Assembly (NCBI GenBank): GCA_022592435.1
Contig: JABYQS010000483.1
Span: 1-20,963, forward strand
Length of the DNA: 20,963 bases
Source: Cerioporus squamosus
Lineage: Eukaryota > Basidiomycota > Agaricomycetes > Polyporales > Polyporaceae
Direction: 5' to 3'
The notes beneath the pieces were generated by a model. That model was not told the origin of the DNA and searched no databases. It worked only from the letters and a program-made list of their open reading frames with translations. Of the stretch, positions 9,255 to 18,397 are shown piece by piece. The position numbers and the translations under genes were made by a program. How positions within the stretch are numbered: position 1 is the first letter of the stretch; every line of letters starts with the position of its first letter.

Positions 9255-10710
9255 TGTGCTGTGTCGCGCAATCGCCGAGGAAGAGTCGAGGAGAACGCCA
9301 GTGGAGACAGAAGCAGCGAGCGAGGCAGCAGAGCAGGGGTCTCCGCACAGAAGCAGATGCACGCGGGCTCTGTGCGTCGGAGGGCATCGAGGGGAGCCGG
9401 AAAGCGTCATGGGCGAGCGCGTGCTGTGCGATTGGGCGAGAGGACGACGACAGAGGCGGAATGAGGCAGGAGAGGGACACTGACGTCGATGCGCATGCAC
9501 GCCGGCGACGTCGGGCTGCAGAACGCGTGCGGGAGACGCCGCGGCGCAGGGACGGACGCGGGCCGGGGCCGGGCGCTGGCTGTCAAAGAGGGGCGGGCTG
9601 TGCAGGTCGCTGTGTGCGGCGTGGGCGGGCTCTGCTCTCTCTCTCTCCCTCCGTGCTCGCTGCTGCGATGGCCGCCGTCGCTGCCCGCTCCTTCTGGTCC
9701 GCCCCGACCCCGACGACCCGCTCTCCAAGGCCCTCCAGCCGCCGATCGACGAGACCCCCGAGGAGCGCGCTGCCCGCCTCCGCGAGCTCGAGGACGCTGC
9801 CCGGGTCTCGCGCGAGATCGACGACGAGATTGCGGTCTCCCGCCGCGCGTACGAACGCAGGAAGAAGGCGATCAAGATACTCCTCCTCGGTGCGTCCCCT
9901 CCTCCAGTCTCTCCCCGCTGCCCGCCGACGTCGCCCAGGCCAGGCCGAGTCCGGCAAGAGCACGACCCTCAAGAGTGCGTCCCGTCCCCTCTCTCGCGTG
10001 CCCTGCTCTGCTCATGCCCCGCAGACTTCCAGCTCGCGTTCTCGCCCCAGCACTTCCACAAGGAGCGCGCCGCCTGGAAGACCATCATCCAGCTCAACCT
10101 CATCAGGTCAGTCCGCGTGCATACACCCGCTTCGCGTCCCCACACCGCCCCGTCACGTCCTGGCTGTCCTGTACATGTGGGCTCTCGCTCTCTGTTATTT
10201 TGGTATCACCACGTCTGTCGTACATCCTCGTTGAGTCACACAGACGCGTTCCCGGTCTACCCCTGCTCCAGTCCCATCCCTGCGCCCTGCAGCTCTCTTC
10301 GAGACACGCAACGCAATCTCCAACGGCGCTCTCCTCGTGCGCGACCAACGGCACGGGTAGTCTGTGGACAGAACAGATAGAGACGGCCTCTGGTCAGCCT
10401 CGTCTCGTGTTACTTCGCCCGTCTCCCAGCTCGCGTCAAGGAGCTATTATCGCCGGACGCGGTTCCCTGCTCCTTCGTCCAGGGGGCACTCGCAGTCCGC
10501 ATACACGCTCGTGTTTGTGTCCGGGCTGCCGTTGGCCGTCTCCGCCCCGCTTGTGCTGCCAGTAAGAAGCGCGAGCGAGGAGGAGTGACGCCGGCAGCGC
10601 ATACATCCCTTCGCGCCCCACGCTGCCCCGTCACCTCCTGGTCCCCTTCTACGCTGCTTGTGCTTCGCTCGCCGCCGGGTCCAATATGGCTGACGCTTGC
10701 AAACTCGCAG
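9255..10710 (+). repeat. Segmental duplication, copy A (G-alpha promoter, exons 1-3, intron 3)
   Basis: This is homologous to 19805-20963. About 400 bp upstream of the ATG is shared with many substitutions and small indels. Exons 1-3 are nearly identical and intron 3 is clearly related but diverged. The ATGs are 10,556 bp apart. The left edge is approximate. The right edge of copy B is cut by the window end, so total length is unknown. Confidence 0.85.
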
Positions 10711-11822
10711 GAATATCAAGCGGCTGCTCGAGATTCTCCAAGAAGAATGGGAGTCGTCGCTGCAGACGACGACGCCGTCCTCGATTGCAAAGGGCAAGGG
10801 CGTCGCTGGCCGCACACCGTCGTCGCCCGGGGTGCGCTTCTCGACGTCCCCGCTGAACGACAACCACCGACGAATTCGCATGCGCCTCTCCGCGCTGCTC
10901 CCGATCGAGGCCGAGCTCATGCGCAAGCTGATGCCCGACGGCGGCGCGGCGGACCGCGACGTGTGCGTGCGCGCGGGGAGCGGGTGGAAGGGCATCCTGA
11001 CCGCGATCAACGCGAACACGAGCACGGTGCTGCCCGAGAAGCCGCCGCTCGTGCTCGTGTCCGCGATGAAGGGCGCGCAGTCCCGGCCGAGTACGGGCGA
11101 CGCGCGGTTCAAGGACAACCCGACGGCGGTGCTCGCTGCGTGCCGGGACGACATCGTCACGCTGTGGGAGGACGCGATCGTCCAGGGCGTGCTCAAGAAG
11201 CAGAACGCGCGCATACAGGATATGCCGGGGTTGTGGGTGTCTCTTGTCTGCTTTGTCCGTGCTCGTTTGCTGACATGCACGTAGCTTTCTGAACGACGCG
11301 GGGCGGATCGCTGTGATGAACTACGAGCCCACAGATGGTGCGTCCACCGTCTATCCGCACTGCGCCCTTTCTCACAGCAGGCTAGACGACATCGTACGCG
11401 CACGCGTACGTACGCTCGGCGTCGAGGAGCACCACTTCACCATGGAGGGCGGTACGTCCCAGGCCTTCCAGACTCGAGAGCCCATCTCGATGCTCACGCG
11501 CTCGCACAGGTGCGCTCCCGGGAACGGAGTGGTACATCTACGACGTCGGCGGGAGCCGGAGCGTTGTACGTCCGCTCCCTCTTGCTTTGCTGCGCCTGCC
11601 CGTGTGCCCGTGTGCTGATGTCCTCGCTCCCGGCAGCGACAACACTGGATCCCGTTCTTCGACGACGTGCAGGCGATCATCTTCCTCGCGCCGCTCGCGT
11701 TCAACCTCGTGCTCGAGGAGGACCCGAAGGTGAACCGGCTCGAGGACTCGATCACGCTCTGGCGCCAGGTGTGCGAGAACGCGCTGCTCGCGAAGACGAC
11801 GCTCATACTGTTCTTGAACAAG
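9668..11822 (+). CDS. Divergent heterotrimeric G-protein alpha subunit, copy A
   Basis: Exons: 9668-9889, 9939-9974, 10025-10106, 10711-11232, 11285-11337, 11386-11451, 11510-11565 and 11637-11822. The product would be about 408 residues to the NK motif if one missing C in the run at 9702-9705 is allowed for; every later phase agrees. Motifs: P-loop LLLGQAESGKST at an exon 1-2 junction, FFLNDAGRIA, switch I DDIVRARVRTLGV, switch II DVGGSRS, then FLNK. The helical domain carries a long Ser/Pro/Lys-rich insert, as in expanded agaricomycete G-alpha families. Such proteins bind GTP/GDP at the plasma membrane below receptors. The usual switch II Gln is Ser, which should slow GTP hydrolysis. No N-terminal myristoylation Gly is seen (MAAVAARSF). 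The C-terminus is lost or eroded. Confidence 0.85.
10107..10710 (+). other. Unusually long G-alpha intron 3 with internal duplication
   Basis: At 604 nt this intron is about ten times the others. A block near 10114-10170 recurs near 10595-10650 (shared core CCCCGTCAC(G/C)TCCTGG). The flanking exons join in phase as LNLIR-NIKRLLE, as expected for this family, so no coding exon is missing. Copy B has a related intron. Confidence 0.6.
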
Positions 11823-12200
11823 GTGCGTGTCTTGTTTGTATTCGCAGATTGGAGCTCGCTCGTGGCGGCGGCCTCTCCGCTGCTTGGTTGGCCCGGGATG
11901 CGTGCGCTCCGTGTCGCGGTCGGATCGTTGTGTCTCGCTCTAGTTGCCGTCCACCTTCCTCGGCCAGCACTTGGCGGGAAGTGGTCGCGCGTAGTACTCG
12001 CATGTGTAGATAGGAAATACATTTCGTTCTCTGCACGAACACGGTGTGAAGTGAGATTCGGAGACGGACACGCGTCTGCAGGCGACGCGTAGCTTCGTGT
12101 TCGCGGCGAGCGGGCAGCAGAGAGCGAGGAAGACGTCCGGCGGCGCGTAGCCTCGTGGCGAGCGCCGTCCGCAAGATCTCCCAGGACGATCGTCTGCCTC
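11823..12200 (+). pseudogene. Eroded C-terminal region of G-alpha copy A
   Basis: After FLNK (donor GTGCGT at 11823) a G-alpha should continue with an Asp-Leu-Leu segment and about 90 further residues. No clean exon does so. Scattered fragments resemble the missing part: VRFGDGHASAGD near 12050-12090 (compare the usual SYGDRPND), RSFVFAASGQQRARKTSG from about 12088, and, in another frame, VASAVRKISQDDRL from about 12158, which looks like the last helix. They lie in two frames with a TAG between. Either the C-terminus is decaying, or introns and sequence errors hide it. The resemblance is by eye only. Confidence 0.35.
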
Positions 12201-12220
12201 AGTCCCCTTTGTACACACCG

Positions 12221-12276
12221 TACACACTCCTTAATACACACTCCTTCATACACGCTCCTTCATACACGCTCTCTGT
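12221..12276 (+). repeat. Four-unit 14-bp tandem repeat
   Basis: Units of TACAC(A/G)CTCCTT(A/C)A start at 12221, 12235 and 12249, with a partial fourth at 12263. They lie just 3' of the eroded G-alpha C-terminus. No function is evident. Confidence 0.8.
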
Positions 12277-12929
12277 ACAGAGTTACTTGAACAGCTGGAG
12301 TGCTGTCCTCCATGTTGTGCTCTGCTGTGTAGGGCTGCCTGGATGACTTCGAAGAGCGGAGAGAAGCAGAGGGGCTGGGTACGTGCTCTCCACCCGCTGG
12401 TTTCGTTTACTCGTCCTGGTGTCCGAGACAGGGAGGAGAAGAGGAATGCCCGGGTGGTTAAGTCGAAGGCGAGTAGAACTTGTCGCGCAGCAGGCAGAGA
12501 TATTGTTCGGAAGTCGAGCACAAGCCATGCATTGAGCATAAACTACGAATACATCGACCACTTCCACGATAGAAAGCGCGTAGACAGCCAAGTCTGCGCT
12601 CAGAACTCGCCGCGAGCCTCTTCCGCGCGTCGGAGAAGGTTCCGAGACGCGGGCGCCTATCCCGCACTTGGCGAGTCGCGCATCACCGCCGTCTCTCTGT
12701 CTCCTTCCACCACCACCGCCGTCCTCTCTGACTTGCGCACTCTCGTCCTGGGCGTGTTCTGCGGCTGTACTGGACATCTGTACGCCTCGGACTCCACGTC
12801 TTGGACTTCGGCGACTCGTCTCTCACTCTGGACGCGCGGACGCGACACGCTGGCACCGACTACGACTGGAGGCCGCGCTGGAGAGCCCGGGAGCGCCTTG
12901 CACGGCTGGGAGGCTCAGCTGGGAGTCGA
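12277..12929. other. Region between G-alpha copy A and the exon array, no gene assigned
   Basis: A 196-codon plus-strand frame (12343-12933) begins with a true ATG but shows no domain, signal peptide or repeat. Overlapping frames on the other strand are as long. It may contain the 5' UTR or upstream exons of the array gene that follows. Confidence 0.35.
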
Positions 12930-13544
12930 ATGAGCTGCGGAGGTACAGACGAAGGTAAGTGGCTGCTTCTGTGAGAGACTCGGAGTACGTACCTATCCCC
13001 ATCCCCTACGCGCACGCAAGAGCGCACCTTCCGGACGGCGGCGACACGTTCGCGTTGGCACAAGTATCGCGTGCGGCGCGCTATCACGGCCGGGAGACGA
13101 TCGTCTCGCCGCCGTCCTCAACCCGGGAGACTGCGGAACCTCAACGGCGTGCGTTGGCCGGGAGACTGCGAAGACAAGTGAGTCACATGGCAGGGAGAAC
13201 AGCAGAAGAAGACGACGACGAATGAGCTGACCTTGCGCGCAGTAATCCGGGACAACGTCTGCCGCAATCTCGACGCCATGCCGACGTCTTGACGACCCCG
13301 ACGCGTACTTCGCGGCAACTGGAAGCCCGCTGTTGCTGTGGCGGCCTTCGGCCGCCGCGATGTCGCAGCGCTGACACCAAGGTGAGTCCAAGTCAGAGGT
13401 GCGTATGGAGCAGACCGCGGACGCGTGCTGACCTCTCGAAGCACAGATCCCGCCGCGCTATGGCACGGTGACACGTCTCCCGGCAGGCCGGGAGACACCC
13501 ATGTCTGCCCGGGAGCGCGCGCATCGAGGATGCCGTCGCGTGTC

Positions 13545-13905
13545 GTTCGCGACGGCGACAGAGGTCTAGAAGCCGGAAACCAGGTGAGCGAAGGTGTGTA
13601 TGGTCGAACAGAGGACACGTACCGAGTTTTGCTGACCTTCTGACGCTACTCAGCCGGCCAGGGCAAGCGTGATGTGGCGCGGCGAGGACGCGTCGACGCA
13701 GAGTGCCCGGCAGGCCTCGCAACTTGCCCGGGAGCGCTGGAATCAGCGGAGCGAAGACCTCCGGGCGTCGAGCAAGACCTCGGCGCAGTCCGGGAGACGT
13801 CGAACGAGACCGCCGGGAGGTCAGCGACGGCGGCGGGGGCGGAGCCCGGGAGAGAGCGCGGACCCGTAGACGCAAGCCCGGGAGCGCCTCCAGCGCGATG
13901 TGACA
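13545..13905 (+). repeat. Direct repeat copy 1 (exon tail, intron, exon)
   Basis: This is homologous to 14148-14509 with a shift of 603-604 bp. It covers the end of one exon, a whole intron and most of the next exon, so an exon-intron-exon block was duplicated. Identity is visibly high, with few indels. Confidence 0.85.
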
Positions 13906-14147
13906 CCGCGCAGGGTCTGGAAAACGAGGTGAGTTCGAGTGCCAGGTGCGTGGAAAGACGCGAAGATGACTTACGCGTATGTGGGCTGACGTTGCTGCAG
14001 AACCCGGGCGACGCTCAAGCCCATGGCGCAGGCGAGGAGTTCGCCAATGCGCACGTGCCGTGTGCTGTGCGTATGCGTTCGGGACGCGGCCGGGAAGCAA
14101 GTGATTGCGGAGGGCGAGGCACCCGGGAAACGGGAGTATGTGGGCTT

Positions 14148-14509
14148 CCGTTGTACGGCGACAGAGGTCTGGAAGTCAGAAGGCAGGTGAGTACCAGGTG
14201 CGTACGACAGAAGAAGGGACAGATACCGAGCTTTGCTGACTTTCTGACGCCACTTAGCTGGCCAGGGCATGCGTGACGTGGCGCGGCGAGGACATGTCGA
14301 CACAGGGTGCCTGGGAGGCCTCGCAACGTGCCTGGGAGCGCCGGAAATGGCGGAACGAAGATCTCGGGGCGACGAGCAAGACCTCCGCGAAGTCCGGGAG
14401 ACGTCGAACGAGACGACGGGGAGGTCAGCGACAGCGGCGAGCGAGGAGCCCGGGAGAGGGCGCGGACCCGTGGACGCAAGCCCGGGAGCGTCATCAGCGC
14501 GATGTCTGC
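14148..14509 (+). repeat. Direct repeat copy 2 (exon tail, intron, exon)
   Basis: Partner of 13545-13905. A shorter, more diverged third piece of the same block follows at about 14535-14590 (GTCGGGAGGTTAGC, then GAGGAGCCCGGGAGAGG). Confidence 0.85.
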
Positions 14510-15397
14510 ATAGAAACTACAGGTGAGTGCGTCCGGGACATGGTCGGGAGGTTAGCAACAGCGGCAGGCGAGGAGCCCGGGAGAGGCGATGACCTCGCTG
14601 ATGCCCGGGACCGCCAAGGTACCGCGAGGCTACAACGCGCTGGAACTGAGAAGGAATAGTGAGTTCAGTTCCCAGGCGAGTGAGGCAGAAAGGTCGACTT
14701 ACGCGTATGCGCAAGCTCATCTCATAGATGTTCGTTGTTTCTCGGCGACTTTCACCATCGAGAACTCCTGTGGATGATACAGGTCAGTACAAGCACAACC
14801 AGACTCGAGGCCCAAGTCGCGGTCTTCTCGCACGACCGTCCTCGCCTCAACTTGAAGAGCGTCCGGCGAAGGCGTCGCAGAGCTTCCCGGAGGCCATTGT
14901 GTTCTGCGACGCGTCTGCCGGCCTCGGAGTCTGCACGACAGTGAGTCAGTACAATCGTCACGTCGACAAGGTCTGAGAAGACGGGCCTCATCTCATAGCT
15001 GGCGCGATCTGGCCGCATGGTGTGCCAAAGGATAGGAGACGGATATCAGAACGGGAGGCGAGAGCCCGGCCGTAGTCGACATGGGATAGGACACAGGGGA
15101 CGGCCTCTCGGGAGCAAGCTGGTCACGGTCGCGATTTCGGACTTGTACGAGATGGTGTGCATGAATGTGTCCCGGTCAGGATTCAAGGGGAGAGGGAATG
15201 AGGTAGGAGCTAGCCGGACGTCGTTGCTGCTGCTCGTGGGCATCGTGTCGCTGCGAAGGGACACGTCAAGAACGACGATCTCGCGATGGGGCGGTGAGAT
15301 AATAGGTACGTACCTCACCAATCTCCGCATGTGCAGGGTCTCCCAGCCAAGAAGGCCGCCAAATGCGGCAGCTGATCTCTTCGAAGCGACGCCGTGA

Positions 15398-15910
15398 GCC
15401 ACGACTGGGGGAGGTGGTGAGACGTCGCGACGACGAGAGGTGCAGAGATGTATGTAACTGTGGCGTAATGCAATGAGCTTCATTGAAACAAGTCGTGCCC
15501 AAGAGCGTGTGTGTCGTGCAAGGAGCGAGCGCGTACATCGGAGGGTACTAGTCGAGCGACGACGACCCGGAGGCGAGAGTACGTAGAGGGCACTGGGAAG
15601 AGTGAGGGAGGACAGCGGGGATGGGGGAAGAGGGAAGAGGGAGAGATGCAGTTGCGAAATGAGGACGACCCTCCCGTCCCAGATTCCGATCGCGCGTCTC
15701 GTCGATGTGAAGGGACGGGCAATATCTGCAGTGGTTAGCGAGCTTGCCACCGCCTCCTCGGCGCCCTCGTTTCTCTGATGGCACATTCCGATAGCTCTCG
15801 ACCCCAGCTGTACGTGCTTTAAACCGCGATTACCTTCAGTTCTTGTCTCTTGAGTATTTCCTCACTTCGAACTTGGGCAGTAATGTTAGTTCTCGGAGCC
15901 ATACTCGGAG
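15398..15910. other. Intergenic stretch, no gene assigned
   Basis: A purine-rich block lies near 15590-15650 (GGGAAGAGGGAAGAGGGAG), a possible polypurine tract. A 246-codon minus-strand frame with a true ATG (15786 to 15046) spans it but lies antisense to the last exon of the array gene. I do not assign it. Confidence 0.35.
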
Positions 15911-16110
15911 GGCTTGGTATACTGACATAATTGCAGTCATCAAAACAGCTTGACTGTCGATGTCGTCCGTTCGTCGCTGCCGGAATTTTGAGTGGCAGTC
16001 CAGGCCTCCCGCGTACAGCGCTCCGGCCATATTATTTGTGTTTCATGTCAGATCGTCCACTTGTCGATCGTCTACTCCAGCATGCTCGTCGCTATTGCGC
16101 CCTCCTGGAT
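15911..16110. repeat. 200-bp tandem repeat, unit 1
   Basis: It starts GGCTTGGTATACTGACAT and is directly followed by unit 2 at a spacing of exactly 200 bp (GGCTCGGCATACTGACAT). Similarity runs over most of the unit with one 3-bp indel. Confidence 0.8.
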
Positions 16111-16310
16111 GGCTCGGCATACTGACATAGTTGCGGTGATCACAGTAGCTTGAGTGGCAATGTCCTCCGTTTGTCGCGGTGGTCGGAAATATGAGCGGCG
16201 GTACAGACCTCTCGCATACCATGCTCTGGCCATATTCTTCGCGTTTCAAGTGAGAATATCGTCCGCTTGTCAGTCTTCTCTCCCGGGCCCCGGCATGCCA
16301 CTGCACTCTC
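16111..16310. repeat. 200-bp tandem repeat, unit 2
   Basis: Second unit; the last 40 bp are more diverged. Both units have a short minus-strand frame beginning ATGGCC (M-A-G/R-A-x-Y-A). Hand-counted differences fall evenly on all three codon positions, so protein coding is not supported. Confidence 0.75.
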
Positions 16311-16469
16311 CCGGGAGTAGCATCGAGATCTGTTCTGCGACCCGAGCTCATTGTTCCCGAACTGAAGAGAGGTTTCTGCACATCCAGCACTCGCAAATTC
16401 AGCACACCGAGTACGCTCGATCCCGATTCCCTGCCATGGCAAAACGAAGCAGGATACACGCTACGGACA

Positions 16470-16603
16470 TCTCCATGTATACCCGGCATACGGAGACATG
16501 GCTCCCGGTCTCCAGTTCCGAGTCCCGCATCTTCCTTATTCCCTTGTCCCTGGCACTGCGTCGGATCGCCCGAGCATAGCTTACGCTTCCGGCCATACTT
16601 ACG
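16470..16603. repeat. Diverged relative of the 200-bp repeat
   Basis: The block CCGAGCATAGCTTACGC and TTCCGGCCAT near 16570-16600 matches GCGCTCCGGCCAT and GCTCTGGCCAT of the tandem units. The block TATACCCGGCATACGGAGACAT near 16478 matches their TAT/CATACTGACAT. Edges are approximate. Confidence 0.4.
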
Positions 16604-17391
16604 CGAAGAAGTTTTACCCAGTCTTCTGGGCTCCTGGTGGCAAGGCTGGAGCTTTCCAATGCCGCGGTGGGTGTCTGCACGCAGGACAAGGGCATTCTCC
16701 CTGCTTCAATAGAGCATACCTATGTCGCTTTCAAGCTCCTTCCAACTGAAGATGGCAATCTCCAATGCACTCAGTATCGCGCTGAGCATTGAGCAAGTGT
16801 GCACGAGCAAAGGAACTACCTCAAGCTTCGAGGCGGCATGCGCATACGCCGCTCCCGGGCCTGAATTTGAATTGTTCCTCGAAGAGCTAAGACTGCCCAA
16901 GCCTCGGAGTCTAGGCTTGTGAAGTACATCCGTCATGTCACGCATTGCTATCCGCCGGTCGCTTGTAACTCTCTCCAGAAGTTCGGACTCAGTGCTAAGC
17001 AGACTAGGACCGAAGTCATGGTATCCTCGCTGTCGCTGTCTGCACCTCAGGCCGGGCATACATCTACTGAATGAAAGTGCCTCTCGAGATTAAGGTTCGA
17101 CAAGATCCAAGGACACGGACTCGGACTCGGACTTGGAGCTGAGCATCTCCGGGTACACCGATTCATCTCGCAAGAAACTACGCTTGTGCTGCGATGTGAC
17201 GTGGACGGAGGGCCAGTGCACCGTCTTCTGCCAAGCGAAATTGCACACAGGCTCGATACGATGTGGACGGAGCAAGAAGCCTGCTCGTCGACTGACCTAC
17301 TCCTTCCCATTTCTAGCACGACTGGTAGCTGGTAGGGTATACGAGCATCGCGTACATGGCTGCGGCTCCTGGACCTGGAGGGAAACCTCGA
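16604..17391. other. No confident gene; scattered short ORFs
   Basis: An 83-codon plus frame (16498-16749), a 117-codon minus frame (16706-17059) and a cysteine-containing plus frame (17133-17411) are present. Possible minus-strand introns occur (for example GTAAGT at 16606 reading down to GACGCAG), but no model joins into a convincing protein. Confidence 0.3.
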
Positions 17392-17480
17392 CGCGTACAT
17401 GGGAGACATAACCCCACGCTCGCAGCTTGTTTCTTCCCGTGCTTGGCACGCTGTCGCTCGGATCGCCCGAGCAGACATTG
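17392..17480. repeat. Second diverged relative of the 200-bp repeat
   Basis: It shares TCGGATCGCCCGAGCA with 16563-16578 and a matching upstream layout (GGGAGACATAACCCC compared with CGGAGACATGGCTCCC). GCTCGG/CCGAGC around 17455-17471 could form a short hairpin. A 57-codon plus frame (MGDITPRSQLV) crosses it. Confidence 0.35.
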
Positions 17481-18040
17481 CTCGTTTACGCGGAGCTGTC
17501 TCAGCCACCTCCCTGGGTCCCGAACGGCAAGACGCGGCCAAGACGTATACAGCGGGTCTCACGGGTAAATGAAAATAAGATGCATCCTTGAGACATGACA
17601 GCAGCATGACACAGTACTACTGCAACCCTCGAGGCGCAACTTGAAGCTGCAGCTATAAGCACTGGCAGCAGACATGCACGCAGAACGACGCTCGCCAAGT
17701 CTCTGGCCCTCTGAGCTCTGCACAAACGACGATGGGGCTCCGAATGCTGAGCACGGACGCACGAAGCAATCATGATGGCGCACACTAGACGGAACTCCTG
17801 CGTAGCCGCATAGGACGTGTGCATAGACGAGACCCAAGCCTGTGGATACGACGCGTACCACGGCGCATCTCCTTTGTTTTCCCGAGCTCTCACCCCAATC
17901 CCCAGCGACGCCAAGACACGGTCAGCGGGCGGCGGCCCCGCTGCCCGCTTCCTACACATTATGTGAATGCGGATGACTGAGCCGTGCGCCGAGAGCCGAG
18001 GGCGCGCGTGAGCTTCGGACTTGGTGCTGTGGAGGAGCGG
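17481..18040. other. No gene seen; upstream region of the 18041 promoter
   Basis: Minus-strand frames 17501-18076 and 17559-17861 are open but show no features. The last 100 bp probably hold promoter elements for the TATA box at 18041. Confidence 0.35.
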
Positions 18041-18048
18041 TATAAATA
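18041..18048 (+). promoter_or_regulatory. TATA box of a secreted-peptide locus
   Basis: TATAAATA lies within a small palindrome (GGTATAAATACC), about 100 bp upstream of a signal-peptide-like frame. This is the same spacing as at 1551 and 5529. Confidence 0.55.
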
Positions 18049-18136
18049 CCAGGTCGGCGGGCTCAGTGTTCTGCACTCACCTCGTCGTCTGCTCCCGCTG
18101 TCCAGTCCGTGTAGTTGACTCCACTCCCCTCTCTCT

Positions 18137-18397
18137 GCCTTCGCCCTCTACTGTGCGGCTGCCATCCTCGCCGTCGTCGCCATCGCCGCCCACGCGGGCT
18201 TCACGCCAGGCTCGGAGCGTGCATGCCAGAATGGGGATGGCGGGTTCTTCAGGACGGTATGTCTTGTGTCCCATCTTGGCATGTGTTCCCCAGTACTCAC
18301 TTGATGCACAGTACAGCCCGTCCCCTGCGCATTCGGGATTGGTATGGGTGAGTCGAGCTTTGTTTTGAGGACCGCACACGTGGTGCTCCCAGGCTAG
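18137..18397 (+). pseudogene. Small secreted peptide without a start codon
   Basis: The frame reads AFALYCAAAILAVVAIAAHA, a signal-peptide-like hydrophobic stretch, then GFTPGSERACQNGDGGFFRT to a GTATGT donor at 18257. A 60-nt intron ending TACAG at 18316 joins in phase to PVPCAFGIGM. A further 45-nt possible intron (18348-18392, multiple of three) or read-through leads to TAG at 18395-18397. The mature peptide has a cysteine pair. No ATG exists in this frame; upstream is TGA. A start such as Met-x just before FALYC has been lost by mutation or is missing from the sequence. TATA box, leader and intron suggest a recently functional gene. Confidence 0.42.

Larger units (their letters stand above)
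12930..15397 (+). pseudogene. Multi-exon arginine-rich repeat gene interrupted by TAG codons
   Basis: Proposed exons: 12930-12954 (ATG AGC TGC), 13021-13177, 13243-13381, 13447-13583, 13662-13928, 14001-14186, 14266-14522, then less certain ones to 14658, 14728-14940 and 14999-15397 (TGA). Introns are 58-79 nt. Eight GTRAGT donors occur in 2 kb on this strand, against less than one expected by chance. Phases agree across the first seven exons. The product is Arg/Ser/Glu-rich with repeated modules such as WRGEDxSTQ, ASQxAxER and TATEVWK; no known domain. Two TAG codons (13567-13569, 13867-13869) stand where the paralogous exon has TGG. The frame is unresolved at 14523-14727. It could be a pseudogene, a spliced non-coding RNA, or a gene whose splicing I have misread. 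Confidence 0.42.

Noticed and set aside
9051..9972. Long minus-strand ORFs (9051-9875, 9583-9972) opposite the G-alpha 5' region, and their counterparts at 19720-20851
   Set aside because: They are antisense to exon 1 of the G-alpha copies, repeat only because the DNA is duplicated, and owe their openness to GC-rich codon use on the plus strand.
13393..14494. Minus-strand ORFs of 235 and 159 codons with repeated LPG motifs over the exon array
   Set aside because: They share the codon grid with GC-rich plus-strand repeats. Plus-strand splice donors are far above chance and the substitution pattern between copies gives no support for coding on either strand.
15046..15786. 246-codon minus-strand ORF with an ATG and possible intron (donor GTGAGG, acceptor TTCGCAG)
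   Set aside because: It overlaps the last exon of the plus-strand array gene, has no known domain, and the plus-strand model is tied to a canonical upstream intron in phase. It remains a weak alternative.
16498..16749. 83-codon plus-strand ORF with four clustered cysteines (CRGGC...)
   Set aside because: No signal peptide, no promoter, and it crosses a diverged repeat; a minus-strand frame is equally open.
17047..17607. 186-codon minus-strand ORF
   Set aside because: Ser/Arg/Pro low-complexity translation without domain or splice support, antisense to equally plausible plus-strand frames.
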